A stretch of DNA of 64,000 nucleotides from contig NZ_RAQO01000002.1 in the NCBI RefSeq assembly GCF_003610775.1, positions 62,001-126,000 on the forward strand, written 5' to 3'. Source of the stretch: Alginatibacterium sediminis (GTDB lineage Bacteria; Pseudomonadota; Gammaproteobacteria; Enterobacterales; Celerinatantimonadaceae). Shown here in pieces: positions 1 through 11,700 of the stretch (position 1 is its first letter; each line of letters opens with the position of its first letter). The notes below the pieces were generated by a model. The model was given only the letters and a program-made list of their open reading frames with translations, made no database searches and was not told the origin of the DNA. The translations under genes and the position numbers were made by a program.

Positions 1-170
1 GCTTCTGCAATCCCAAGGTAAGCTTCTCGCTGCGCCATTAATGCAAAGTTTTCAGGCAACAAGATAAGGTCGCCAGCTCGACAACTTAAGCCCTCTATTA
101 GCAACCGTGCTTGTTCAAGATTCGCGTCGAGATCATCTTGGGAGTTCATTTGTATCGCGTGCAATTGCAT
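1..170 (-). CDS. Carbon-nitrogen hydrolase (nitrilase superfamily), N-terminal fragment
   Basis: Only the first 56 codons lie in the window; the gene runs off the left edge. The translation begins MQLHAIQMNSQDD and contains LLPENFALM, the segment carrying the catalytic glutamate of the nitrilase/omega-amidase superfamily. The ATG is preceded by AAGGA at an 8-base spacing and lies 18 bases after the yhdP stop, so it is probably cotranscribed with it. In related gammaproteobacteria a nitrilase-like gene sits between yhdP and tldD, which fits. The substrate (an amide of the omega-amidase or deaminated-glutathione type) cannot be inferred from this fragment. Confidence 0.8.
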   Translation of the reverse strand, partial: MQLHAIQMNSQDDLDANLEQARLLIEGLSCRAGDLILLPENFALMAQREAYLGIAE

Positions 171-188
171 AGCTATAATCCTTCGGTA

Positions 189-3100
189 CTATTGAGCACT
201 TCCCTTAACGGCTTCCCACATATCGTTCGGCATTTTCATAGGTTCTTGCACTCGTTGCGATTCAATAAGTTCCGGTTGTTCGATATTACCACTGAGTTGG
301 AAATCAACACGGGTAACGACATCGACCACCGGTTCAAATAGTTTTGAAAGTGCGTAGACAGCAACGCCCGTAATCGGAGTTGCAACGAAAGCGGTAACTA
401 CGGCAACACTGGTCGTTAGATTTGGAGAAAAACTCACTCGATAATCAATCAAACCACTTTGAAAGTTCAAACTTCCCTGCCCTCGTAGGTTTCCGGCTCC
501 GCCATTTAAATAAAAATCATCGTTTTGTACTAAACCATTTTTAGCCTGAATTGACGCACTGATGGAATCATAGTGCAGGCCTTTATCAAACACGTCGGTA
601 AAATCAAGCTTAAGCCGACGCCTTACACTTTCCAGACTAGCAATAGCTAGCCAACGGGTTCCTTTGTCATCGACTTCAGTAAATGTACCCTGTTCACCAT
701 TAAACTTTGCATAACCGCTCAGCGAAGATAGCAAGGGTTGGAAGGGGGCGTCATTCCAACTAAGGTTTGCAACTAGCGTGGCTGGCGTATCTAGAATTGG
801 ACTTTCTATGCCTAAGTTGTTGATGAAGGACTCCAAGGATTGGCTGTTATAGTCAACTCGCATTCGAGTAAATTCTTTTTTAGAGGAGCGGCTATACCAA
901 TCGAAATCCAAATTTAGTTTATTCTGAGCCTGGTTGATATCGAGCGTTGCATGCTCAATTACACCTTTTTTGACCGGTACATTGATAGCTACCTGTCCGA
1001 GATTATAGCGACCAATTTCACAACGTTTACAATTCAAACGCCAAGGCACCATATTCTCTCTCAAACGACGAACTTGCTCCACTGGCATGCGACGATTCTG
1101 ACTCTCCAATAAACTTTCATTTTCATCTGGTTTAGCAATTTGCATTTGTGCTAATAGCGCTTTCTCAATATCAATTTGAATAGGATTTTGAATGCTAATC
1201 AGTTTTGGGATCTTAGCGCTTAGTGTCACTTGCTTGGATTGTAAGCGTAATGGCGTCGATGATCTTGGTAAGTATTCGATACTTAGGTCGTCGATAAATT
1301 GCTGATTCCAGTCTAATTTATCGATTTCGGTACGCAAATATACCAAGTTTGGCCACTGTAGTGTCGAACTAGAATTTACTGTTCTCGTTGACGATTTGTG
1401 CTTTACGGAGTTGAAAGCCAGGTCCAACCAAGGCTGTAAACTTAAGCTGGGATAGTTAATGTCAATCGCTAAACCTGAATCCTTGCGTACTGATTTGACG
1501 CCACCGAGTTGCAAGTGTATCGATTGAACTTGTAACTTTTCTTGGTGACGTAGGCTGGCGTCGAGTTGCACGTGATTTGGGCTTTGCCAGAAAACTTGGC
1601 TACCTTTTTCTGAACCCGAAACCTTGAGTACACTCGGCCATTTTTGACCACGACTTTTTTCCAATGGTTTTGGAAACAAGCTTTGAACACCGACCAAGTC
1701 ACTATTAAAATTAGCACTGTAGGTGAAGTCTCCACTGCTAGGTAAATCAATATCTACTTGACCCTTCCAATTAAAATCACCCTTCACATAGGGATCTAAG
1801 TCAACCGTAATTGCCTCTGAAAACAGCGCAACTGGCCAACGACCTCCAAGCTGAATTTGGGTCTGATTGCTTGTGGCTTGTGGTGCACTAGTAAACGAAA
1901 AGTCCAAAGGCAGTTGTTTCCACGAGCCTCGAAATTCTTTGCCTTCAATTGATTCGTTTTCGAAATGTAGGGCGCCATTAGCACCTGAGATGTGATGTCC
2001 TAATGCAGCGATATGAATCTCAACATCTTTAAATTGAACATCTCCACTAGCCGAAGCTACATCCTTGCCATTAAGCGGGATCTGCAAAGACAATTGACCA
2101 TCAACACGACCGTCTTTAAGACGTAACTGCCGCAACCCACTTACGAGTCCCTTGATTGGAGATTCAAGTAAGTAATCGCTCACTTTATGGCTTTCACCCG
2201 TAACTTTAGCTTCAATTAATAAGGGGGTCTCCCCGGTTAGCGGGTCGATAGTCGCCAAAACACTTTGGGCTTTTGCTTGTCCAAGACGCGCTGAATCGCT
2301 GCGCATAAATAAGCCGTCATTTTGGAATAGCAAATCTAGATCTAGTTGGGTTAGAGCATCCCAATTGGGGTCGAAACGAAACTGAGCATTTCGAAGCGGT
2401 AGCATTGCCTGAAACATGCCGTTGTTCTCGGCATATGGAAACTGGCCTAAATCGCCATACCACAATACTTGAGCCGATTCAGCGTTACCGGATTCAATTG
2501 CTGCCGACAGGTATTCATGGACACCACTCGGCATTACCCGCGGATAGTAAAGCGATACTCGGCTTGCATCGTCTAAATCCAAATTAGCGACAAGACTCAT
2601 ATGCGGCAGGCTTTGTCCCGCTTGCCACAATAAGCGAGCACTGCCTTCTAGATTGAGTTCTTCAGTGTCCAAAGCAAATTGATGAACAAACAATTGCGGT
2701 TGCTGCGAGAATTCTAAACTAAGATGTGCACTGGCTGAATTGAGCTGCCAAGGGTCTTGGAAAAAGTTACCTAATCGAAGCTTCCCTTCTGGCAGCTGTG
2801 TTTTGAGCTCAATTCCGCTGCTATTTCCCTTCAATTCCAGTTCAAGTCCTTGAAACATCGGTAATACTGAATGCTCACTTGTATAGAAATCATCAAGCAC
2901 TAAGGCATAGGACAAGCCTTCTTGCTCGGTGTTAAAATCCAACTCAATCTGCTGTAGATGCCCGGCCTGTATATAACTGTTCCAGTCTGTATCACTGGGA
3001 TCAAAGAGATCGATAAGCGGCGCAAAGAAATCGACATCTAATTGCTCAAGCAACAGTTTGGCCCGATCGGACTCAAAAACACCCTGCAGTTTTAGTTCCT

Positions 3101-4079
3101 GACTTTGAGCATCTACGTTGTGTTGAGAGCTATGATGCAGTTTGAAATCATCACTATCGACTCGCCATTGCCTATCACTAGTAGCTAAAGCCTGCATATA
3201 CGCGCTGTCAATTTTCAGTTGATGCTCAATGCTTTGGTGATCCTGCCAGCTGATACGGCTTGGTTGCCACTGCATTTGCACACTTGCGTTTTGCCCTGCT
3301 CCAAGGCTGCCCCAAAGTGAAAAATTTAAACCACTACTAAGCTGGCGTTCCACCAACTCGGGTTTATCCCCAAGTAATGACGCTACGTTTAAGTTGTCCC
3401 CATTGATATACCATTGTCCGGTAATACGACCGTCATTAGGGTCACTTTCTAGGTCTACACTGAGCTGCAACTCGCCTTCATGACCTTGACCAAACAACTG
3501 TAGGCTGCCCTGCCCCTGGTGATTAAATCCAGAATTCTTCCAAAACAACTGAGGAACTAATACGGTAAAGTCATGAGCTGGTGTGGTGATGTTTAACTGG
3601 GCGTTATTGAGGGTAAAGCTTTGTAATTGATTAAGGAAAAGGGAAGTGATTGAAGATGTGTTAGTCCCTTCTTCGGCGCGACCAACACCTGAGTTAAGAT
3701 AGCGAGGGTCAAAATCAAGACTCAAATTATCCAATATGAGGTCTTTGATCTGCAACTTACCTTGATCGATGCTTTGCCATAAGTCCAATTCGATAAGCAC
3801 AGCACCAATCTCAATGCTATTTTCACTTGTTTCATCAAACTTTAGTTTGGTATCGCGAAGCACCAATACCGGTCTAAAATTGTAAAATTTAGCGTCTAAT
3901 CCACCGATATCGACGTTAAGTTCAGTATTATCATTGAGGTAAGTATTAATACCCTGCCTGAAATCATTGGAAAAATATAAACCTAAGCGTAAAAAGCTAA
4001 GTAATAGAGCGAAAATGGCCAGCAAAATTGCTAGCCAAAACCAACTGTGTCGGCCAAATCGCCATAGCTTTTCCGTCAT
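189..4079 (-). CDS. yhdP: YhdP family AsmA-like envelope protein
   Basis: A 1296-residue protein, close to the roughly 1270 residues of E. coli YhdP. One N-terminal membrane anchor (about residues 14-34, FWLAILLAIFALLLSFL) precedes a very long periplasmic part rich in alternating beta-strand patterns (DUF3971/AsmA-like repeats), and a hydrophobic stretch near residue 1240 (VAVVTAFVATPITGVAVYAL) precedes the conserved C-terminal end. In E. coli YhdP works with TamB and YdbH in moving phospholipids from inner to outer membrane. It starts 4 bases after the rng stop, so the two are probably cotranscribed. Function is known for the family and inferred here. Confidence 0.93.
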   Translation of the reverse strand: MTEKLWRFGRHSWFWLAILLAIFALLLSFLRLGLYFSNDFRQGINTYLNDNTELNVDIGGLDAKFYNFRPVLVLRDTKLKFDETSENSIEIGAVLIELDLWQSIDQGKLQIKDLILDNLSLDFDPRYLNSGVGRAEEGTNTSSITSLFLNQLQSFTLNNAQLNITTPAHDFTVLVPQLFWKNSGFNHQGQGSLQLFGQGHEGELQLSVDLESDPNDGRITGQWYINGDNLNVASLLGDKPELVERQLSSGLNFSLWGSLGAGQNASVQMQWQPSRISWQDHQSIEHQLKIDSAYMQALATSDRQWRVDSDDFKLHHSSQHNVDAQSQELKLQGVFESDRAKLLLEQLDVDFFAPLIDLFDPSDTDWNSYIQAGHLQQIELDFNTEQEGLSYALVLDDFYTSEHSVLPMFQGLELELKGNSSGIELKTQLPEGKLRLGNFFQDPWQLNSASAHLSLEFSQQPQLFVHQFALDTEELNLEGSARLLWQAGQSLPHMSLVANLDLDDASRVSLYYPRVMPSGVHEYLSAAIESGNAESAQVLWYGDLGQFPYAENNGMFQAMLPLRNAQFRFDPNWDALTQLDLDLLFQNDGLFMRSDSARLGQAKAQSVLATIDPLTGETPLLIEAKVTGESHKVSDYLLESPIKGLVSGLRQLRLKDGRVDGQLSLQIPLNGKDVASASGDVQFKDVEIHIAALGHHISGANGALHFENESIEGKEFRGSWKQLPLDFSFTSAPQATSNQTQIQLGGRWPVALFSEAITVDLDPYVKGDFNWKGQVDIDLPSSGDFTYSANFNSDLVGVQSLFPKPLEKSRGQKWPSVLKVSGSEKGSQVFWQSPNHVQLDASLRHQEKLQVQSIHLQLGGVKSVRKDSGLAIDINYPSLSLQPWLDLAFNSVKHKSSTRTVNSSSTLQWPNLVYLRTEIDKLDWNQQFIDDLSIEYLPRSSTPLRLQSKQVTLSAKIPKLISIQNPIQIDIEKALLAQMQIAKPDENESLLESQNRRMPVEQVRRLRENMVPWRLNCKRCEIGRYNLGQVAINVPVKKGVIEHATLDINQAQNKLNLDFDWYSRSSKKEFTRMRVDYNSQSLESFINNLGIESPILDTPATLVANLSWNDAPFQPLLSSLSGYAKFNGEQGTFTEVDDKGTRWLAIASLESVRRRLKLDFTDVFDKGLHYDSISASIQAKNGLVQNDDFYLNGGAGNLRGQGSLNFQSGLIDYRVSFSPNLTTSVAVVTAFVATPITGVAVYALSKLFEPVVDVVTRVDFQLSGNIEQPELIESQRVQEPMKMPNDMWEAVKGSAQ

Positions 4080-4083
4080 AAGC

Positions 4084-5553
4084 TCACATAAGTACTACAT
4101 CAAATTGCTCTTGATTGTAGAGCAATTCGGTTTGAACTTTGACTTGTTTTCCCATAAAAACTTCAAGCTCTGCCAAACTGTGTGATTCTTCACCAATTAA
4201 GGCTTCTGCTACTTGCGGGGCGGCATAGACAACAAAGTTATCAGCGTCGTAGGCGCGATTAACACGCAATACTTCACGCAGGATTTCATAGCAAACGGTC
4301 TCAACCGTTTTAACCGTACCACGACCAAGGCAAGTTGGACATTCGACACACAAAGTATGTTCCAAGGATTCACGTGTACGTTTACGTGTCATCTCGACCA
4401 AGCCTAAGGCCGAAAATCCATTGACTTTGGTTTTGGCCCGATCAGATATTAACGCTTGTTCAAAGCTTGCGAGTACTCGACGCCTATGGTCGGCCGAGTT
4501 CATATCAATGAAATCAACAATAATAATACCGCCTAGATTGCGCAGCCGCAGGTGACGGGCTATCGCAAGGGTCGCTTCAATATTGGTGTTGAAAATTGTA
4601 TCGTCTAAATTTCGATGCCCAACAAAACCACCGGTATTAATATCTACAGTGGTCATGGCTTCGGTTTGATCAATAATTAGATAACCGCCTGACTTAAGGT
4701 CGACACGACGATTAAGCGCTCGCTTTATTTCGTTCTCAATATCAAACAAGTCGAATATAGGGCGTTCACCGGTGTAAAGCTCTAACAATTGAGAAAACTC
4801 AGGGACGTACTCGCCACTAAATTGAACCAAGTTCTCATAGGTTTCTTTAGAGTCGACCCTCACTCGCTCAAGCTCGGTACCAACAAAGTCGCGAATAGTT
4901 CGTAGTGCCAGACTTAAGTCTTCGTAGAGCATGGTTTTTGACGGCCGATGGTCTCGCCGCTCTAATACTTTGCGCCATACTCGTTTTAAGAACAACGCAT
5001 CTTGAGCCAATTCAGTTTCACCAACACCCTCAGCTGCAGTACGAATGATTAACCCTCCGAGTTCATCAACATAAGCACTACATATCGTTTTAAGACGTTC
5101 TCGTTCTTCTTCAGATTCTATTCTCTGCGACACCCCTACATGGCTGCTACCGGGCATAAAGACTAAGTAGCGCGAAGGCAAAGTGATGTCAGTGGTTAGC
5201 CGCGCACCTTTAGTTCCTAAAGGGTCTTTGACGACTTGTACAACAATGTCTTGACCTTGATGAACCAGCCCTGTTATATCCCGCGCTTGGAATTTTTCTT
5301 TGGCATCGGTGTCGACGCATTCAGTATGCGGAACGATATCCGCAGCATGTAGAAATGCTGCTTTGTCTAGACCGATGTCGACAAATGCCGCTTGCATGCC
5401 CGGTAAGACCCGGGAAACTTTGCCTTTGTAGATATTACCTACAATGCCGCGTTTTGCCCCACGTTCAATATGAAACTCTTGTAAGATCCCATTCTCTACA
5501 AGTGCCACCCGAGTTTCGGCGGGTGTGGTATTAATTAACAGCTCTGCAGACAT
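4084..5553 (-). CDS. rng: Ribonuclease G
   Basis: At 489 residues this equals E. coli RNase G in length and begins MSAELLINTTPAETRVAL. The N-terminal S1 RNA-binding domain (about 35-130) is followed by the RNase E/G catalytic domain with VDINTG and IVDFIDM, which hold the two metal-binding aspartates, and by CPTCLGRG near residue 410, the Zn-link cysteine motif. There is no long RNase E-type C-terminal scaffold. RNase G is a single-strand endonuclease that matures the 16S rRNA 5' end and initiates decay of some mRNAs. It begins 1 base after the maf stop, within the mre-maf-rng-yhdP series. Confidence 0.96.
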   Translation of the reverse strand: MSAELLINTTPAETRVALVENGILQEFHIERGAKRGIVGNIYKGKVSRVLPGMQAAFVDIGLDKAAFLHAADIVPHTECVDTDAKEKFQARDITGLVHQGQDIVVQVVKDPLGTKGARLTTDITLPSRYLVFMPGSSHVGVSQRIESEEERERLKTICSAYVDELGGLIIRTAAEGVGETELAQDALFLKRVWRKVLERRDHRPSKTMLYEDLSLALRTIRDFVGTELERVRVDSKETYENLVQFSGEYVPEFSQLLELYTGERPIFDLFDIENEIKRALNRRVDLKSGGYLIIDQTEAMTTVDINTGGFVGHRNLDDTIFNTNIEATLAIARHLRLRNLGGIIIVDFIDMNSADHRRRVLASFEQALISDRAKTKVNGFSALGLVEMTRKRTRESLEHTLCVECPTCLGRGTVKTVETVCYEILREVLRVNRAYDADNFVVYAAPQVAEALIGEESHSLAELEVFMGKQVKVQTELLYNQEQFDVVLM

Positions 5554-5554
5554 A

Positions 5555-6133
5555 TTAAGCTCTCAAGGTTATCGATTCTAATAAGCCGGCGGTTTCGACA
5601 AGGGGCAAACCAACAACGGCACTGTAACTACCGGCAATACGCCGTACAAATCTGCCACCGATTCCTTGAATCGCATAGCTACCTGCTTTGTCTTGCGGTT
5701 CACCTGTATTCCAATAGTCTTGGATCATGGCATCAGAGATTTTGGTAAACGTAACTCTAGTTGTGACCAGTTTGGTGATTTGATATTCGCTGTTATGAAT
5801 CGAAATTGCGGTCATCACCCGATGTTCGGTCTCTGATAGTTGGCGTAACATACGTTGGCTATCACTAAAATCAGTCGGTTTACCAAATATTTCATTTTCA
5901 AGAACAACGATGGTATCAGAAGCCAGAACCGCTAACTGTTGATCACTTCTCAAAAACACGCTCTGCGCTTTTTGCTTGGCTAATCGTTGTACATGTTGGA
6001 CCGGTGGCTCTTGCGCTAATGGACTTTCGTCAATATCAGCAGCGATTACGCTAAAGCGATACCCTAACTGAGCTAACAGCTCTTGGCGCCTAGGTGATGA
6101 AGAAGCCAGAATTAAATCGATGTCTGAGCCCAC
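5555..6133 (-). CDS. maf: Maf family nucleoside triphosphate pyrophosphatase (YhdE type)
   Basis: The core ASSSPRRQELLAQLG and the later LASDTIVVL and GSYAIQG motifs identify a Maf/Ham1-fold nucleotide pyrophosphatase of the dTTP/UTP-acting YhdE type. The start chosen is GTG at 6133, whose G is shared with the last base of the mreD TAG stop; it gives 192 residues, the family norm. An ATG upstream at 6190 would add 19 residues inside mreD and matches no family N-terminus. Maf is thought to hydrolyse non-canonical or excess nucleotides and is linked to septation arrest when overproduced. The overlap implies translational coupling to mreD. Confidence 0.9.
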   Translation of the reverse strand: MGSDIDLILASSSPRRQELLAQLGYRFSVIAADIDESPLAQEPPVQHVQRLAKQKAQSVFLRSDQQLAVLASDTIVVLENEIFGKPTDFSDSQRMLRQLSETEHRVMTAISIHNSEYQITKLVTTRVTFTKISDAMIQDYWNTGEPQDKAGSYAIQGIGGRFVRRIAGSYSAVVGLPLVETAGLLESITLRA

Positions 6134-6597
6134 TATTTGATATCCCAAGTACGGCGAATCCGTCGCAGGATTAAAAATACCCATGGCCACACAAAAATCG
6201 AACTTACAATGGGGATAAAGTAGCCACTGTTGAGCCTAACATCATGTACTACATGCTCAGCCCAAAACACAATAAGTCGGTTTAAACCACACAGGACACC
6301 GATAATAAGCGCTTGTTGCCAGACTGAATAATTGCGCACTCGAGTATAGTTATTGGCAATTAAGTAAGCCACGATGGAAAGGGCTAATGCCCGAACCCCA
6401 AGCGTTGAACCTAATAGTACGTCAAGTAATAAGCCACAGATGAATGCAACCCCGACGTTGGCTCGGCGCGGTAATGCTGTCACCCAATAGGTTAAGCATA
6501 AAAGAACCCAGTCCGGACGAAAGCTCTCAAGCACAATTGGGACTGGGATAATAGTAAGTACGAGTGCAACGCATATGGTAAATAAAATGGCTAACAT
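6133..6597 (-). CDS. mreD: Rod shape-determining protein MreD
   Basis: A 154-residue, very hydrophobic protein with about five predicted membrane helices, beginning MLAILFTICVALVLTIIPVP and containing FRPDWVLLCLTYW, characteristic of MreD. It belongs to the elongasome, linking cytoplasmic MreB filaments through MreC to lateral-wall peptidoglycan synthesis. It starts 8 bases after the mreC stop and its stop overlaps the maf GTG by one base. Confidence 0.95.
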   Translation of the reverse strand: MLAILFTICVALVLTIIPVPIVLESFRPDWVLLCLTYWVTALPRRANVGVAFICGLLLDVLLGSTLGVRALALSIVAYLIANNYTRVRNYSVWQQALIIGVLCGLNRLIVFWAEHVVHDVRLNSGYFIPIVSSIFVWPWVFLILRRIRRTWDIK

Positions 6598-6605
6598 GAT
6601 GAGTC

Positions 6606-7439
6606 CTATTTGCGGCTTTGTGACTCAGGCCACAGCAATAATAGATAGCGTAAACGATCCAATTTCACATAAGGTTTGGCTTCGATTTCGGCGTAAGGAC
6701 GCCCTTCTAGATAGTCAAATCGACTCACCTCAGCAACCGGGTACCCTTCCGGGAAACGTCCTCCTAAGCCCGAAGTCACTAGCACATCTCCAACCTGTAT
6801 ATCAGTGCTACGTGGTAAATTGGGTAGAACTAATCGATCGAGATCGCCACTCCCAACGGCAATAGCACGAATATCGTTACGGGCCACGCGTACCGGTATG
6901 CCATGACTGGTATCGTTAATGAGTAGCACATTACTGTTGGTAGCCCCAACTCGGTAAACTTGTCCTACAACACCATTCTCGTCGATAACTGATTGGCCTT
7001 CATAAACACCATCGGCACTGCCTTTATCAATAACCACTTGAAAGGAAAACGGCTCAGAATCAACAGCCATAACTTCGGCCACAACTTTTCGGCTGTCATT
7101 TCGCAAAGGCGATCCGAGTAGTGCTCGTAGTCTGTCGTTTTCACGTCCGAGGTTTTCTAGCAGCAGTTGGTCAGTTTTAAGCTGCATGATCTGTTGGCTT
7201 AAATTTTGATTTTCCTGCAACAGCGCGGATCGAGATTTAAGATTGGTCGACATTTCATCGAAGGCTTGATTAGGGGCATTGGCAATGTATTGCAGAGGAC
7301 TAACCGCTGCTTGTAAATACATTCGCCATTGGTTGAACGAGCTAAAACTTGAATCGACAACGACTAGTACAAACGACAATATGACCGCGACAAGTAGCCT
7401 GAGTTCAAGTGAAGGTCCTTGACCAAAAATGGGTTTCAT
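6606..7439 (-). CDS. mreC: Rod shape-determining protein MreC
   Basis: A 277-residue bitopic protein. It has a short cytoplasmic N-terminus (MKPIFGQGPSLELR), one membrane helix (about 13-30), a coiled-coil region around 65-110 (SRSALLQENQNLSQQIMQLK) and the periplasmic beta-barrel MreC core with GVVGQVYRVG and LVTSGLGGRFPEGYPVA. It scaffolds PBP2/RodA with MreB and MreD. A terminator-like hairpin separates it from mreB, so it is probably transcribed at a lower level than mreB. Confidence 0.96.
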   Translation of the reverse strand: MKPIFGQGPSLELRLLVAVILSFVLVVVDSSFSSFNQWRMYLQAAVSPLQYIANAPNQAFDEMSTNLKSRSALLQENQNLSQQIMQLKTDQLLLENLGRENDRLRALLGSPLRNDSRKVVAEVMAVDSEPFSFQVVIDKGSADGVYEGQSVIDENGVVGQVYRVGATNSNVLLINDTSHGIPVRVARNDIRAIAVGSGDLDRLVLPNLPRSTDIQVGDVLVTSGLGGRFPEGYPVAEVSRFDYLEGRPYAEIEAKPYVKLDRLRYLLLLWPESQSRK

Positions 7440-7465
7440 CTGTTTTCAAGTTGCCTTAAAACAAA

Positions 7466-7506
7466 ATTGCAGGTCTTCATGTGGCTTACACACGAGTCCC
7501 TGCAAT
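7466..7506 (-). terminator. Putative attenuating terminator between mreB and mreC
   Basis: On the minus strand ATTGCAGG and CCTGCAAT form a perfect 8-bp outer stem with an inner TGTG/CACA helix, followed at once by TTTTGTTTT. It lies 38 bases after the mreB stop and 26 bases before the mreC start. The position suggests partial termination that lets mreB exceed mreCD. Read from sequence; not folded computationally. Confidence 0.55.
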
Positions 7507-7544
7507 ATTTTTGGATAAACGGGAAATCCGTAAAGCGATAAAGC

Positions 7545-8594
<1,050 letters not shown>

Positions 8595-8732
8595 CTAAAT
8601 CCTGAGAGTTCAAAGTGGAAGAGAAAAATTTGCCTAACTTTACCAATCCCTTCAGCATAGAGCAAGCAAGGCCTGCTCTAGGATCGCAATAGCTTGAGCA
8701 TCAAAATGTTTACGCTAAGGTTTTTATCCATC

Positions 8733-11700
8733 CTAATTGCCTAATTCACGCCAATATAGAACTCGATCATGGCCTCTATATGCTCCAAAAATGGCCTTTG
8801 CTTTCGGTTCGATTAAACCAGTTGCCTCACCATCCCAAAACCATTGTAACCAAGGTTCAAGCACCAAAGGGGCTGTTACCGTGCCAATGTAGGCGCTTGA
8901 ACCAGTAGCACTCCAAAATAGCTCTGATTCGCCCTCTACTATTTGAGTGGTATTCGAGCGCCTACTCACCAATTGATCACCACTTAAGGCTGGATCGTAA
9001 CTTTCAGTCACATCACTAAGCGCAACACCTGTATAGGTTGAGCAACTATCATCAACATTGATTAGCCATACGTTACCATCGAAATACTCAACTCGCACCG
9101 GCATCGCAAATTCTTGGTAGGGCGACCCGCTAACATCATTCATTTGCAATCGTCCGTAGCGCATCAAAAAGTTTTTATCTTTCGCTATGTCTTCAAACAC
9201 AAAATCTAGACACGCAGCCGAAGCACTATCTCGATAGCAAATATTATCCAAATCAAAGAGGCTATCAGCAGCCAAGGTCAAATCGAACTCTGCGAAAAAC
9301 GGAACGACAGGATCAAAACTGCGTTGATAAAGAAGTTCGGTGTCTTCAAGCCAAGCAAGCTTTTGGGTTTGTGAGCTTGGGCTATATTGCGTTGAACCAG
9401 CGACTGCTTCAATTGGCGTATCTAAACTGTCATGGGAATAGCTAGTATCCCACTGTTGGGCATTGGCAAAACGCCACCAATCTCCGATTTGATAATTTGA
9501 AGTTGCGCCTCCGAGGCTACCAAAACCAAGCACTCGAATCGTCGGTAGCGCTGCATTGTCAAATTTAAAAGGCTGGTCCATGTAGGTAAACGCTGTAGCA
9601 GTACTGCACTGGGCAGCTAACAATGGTTCGACCTGTTCTATAAGCTCCAAATAAGCAGGCGTAAAACGCCCATAATGATCACTAGATGAACGTGATTGAT
9701 CGATAGTTGTATTTAGATAGGTCAAATCACTGGATAGTTCGAGGCTAAAGCTACCGACTTCTGAATAGCTTTGACTATAAGAATTGGCACTCGCACCTTG
9801 CGCCATTGCGATGCTCTCAGTGGTGATCGCTCCAAGGGTTCCATCGCTTGGATCACCGGCGGCAACTGTAGGCGCTTCTAAATAGGCTTGTAACCCAATA
9901 TTAGCTAGCTCAAAGTTTTGGACCACTGGATTGTCACTATAATCGCTATCATTATCTTGCACCCAACACACCGCTTGAGCCGCAAAGTTAAAGCTCTCCT
10001 GAGCTTTCGCTTGCACACTACAGCTTGTATTGAGGCATGATGCGACTCCACCGCTAAAGTAGATCCCTTGTGGTTGGCTCACCCATTGTGAACTTCCCTC
10101 AAGCTCAATCGTTTGCCCGCTGTTATCGGGAACACTTTGACTGAGTTCAAATGCGAGTTTTAAACTGCCGACCTCAGGATAATCAAGGGATACTTTAGCC
10201 GCTCCCGTTGCATCAAATTGAACGGCTCGCAAGGTATTAGTTTGGCCACCTGACAAACTAAGGGTTTGTCCGCTAGTACTTAAATCTTTAATACTGATAC
10301 TGGCTTGGTTTACAACGTTGCTTGGGTTTTGATAGTCAAAAGTAAACAATAAATCATGCTGTTGATTTTGTAATAAAGGTAGGCACTGCCTCGGATTTGT
10401 GGTGCTTTGCTGAACAGCATACATCTCCAGTTCACCCGAAGTCTTACACGCAAGTTGAGTTGGTGTTTGCATCAGCAGACCGGCTTGCTCAAAATTGACT
10501 AAGCATTGGCTATTGTCGGAAACTTCTGCCCCATCCACAAAACAACGCATTGCAGCGTCTGGATTGCCGTTTCTAAGGTCAAGTAATGCGCTGCCGCCAT
10601 CGGTATGCCATAAGGATTCGGCAGTGTTCCCGGTAAAGTTTAAGTCGCTATACTCAACATTATTTTTATATAGTTTAACATTCGCCGGTTCAGAGTATTC
10701 AGTGCTGCAAGTCTCATCAATGCAAGCACGAACTGTTAATTCTTGCGATTGGCAAGCCAGCGCCGAACTACTAAAACTTAAACGGTAGTGATCGATATTG
10801 TTGACCACCGGATCATCTTCAATGGCAAAGTAGCTGATATTCTCGTTGACGTGACTACGTTCAGAGTTCTGATACTGATCTTCTTCGACCATTAGGTTGT
10901 ATTGAGTATTACTAATACTACAACGTCTCAACCAACCGCCATTATTTCCTAGTCGACCATTGATAGAAGCGACGATCGAAGGCGGGTTAGAAAACAGTAG
11001 CGTTTGAAAGGTTTGGGTATGTGAATCACTACATTGACCATTTGGGTCAATAACCCCGCCACCAGCCAACGTTTCACCGCGACCGAATTGAAATTTGTAA
11101 CTCACACTATCTTTATCAACTTGCCCTGTCCCAACTTTCGCCGCTAAATAAGCTACTGTCTCAGAATCCAAGCTATTAGTTCTAACGTTACCCGGTTGAC
11201 AACGAGGGTTATTGCCCCCGTCATAGGCTTCTGAGGCATCAATGGCAGTAGAAACATTACCATTAATGGTCCCCGAACGAGACGTAAACCAGCATGCATC
11301 ACTATTTTGATTTTGACGATTGTTTAGCGTCTGAACTTGAGTTAAGACAACCGGATAATCATTTGCATTAATTCCGGTGTTTTGATAAATGCTAGTTGCA
11401 TTGGTTGTATTCGGTGGCCCTAGTAAGCTCTCGTTGTTAGTTGTTGTTCCGGCATAAAACTCAACACCATCAATGGTTTGAACCTGGGATCCAACCGAAC
11501 TTGCAATCCAATGAAAATCACTTTCTTTAGCTGTTGTAATACTACCGGGTGGAATACGTACCCAATAGTCAAAACCTGTCGTACTTACATTAGAGACTTG
11601 CACTGCAATTGGACCATCATTATTGGCGTCAGTTGGATCAATACTGCTCATGGCGAAAACAACCGGAATATCGCTAAGTGTTGAGCCAAAATCAACTCGA

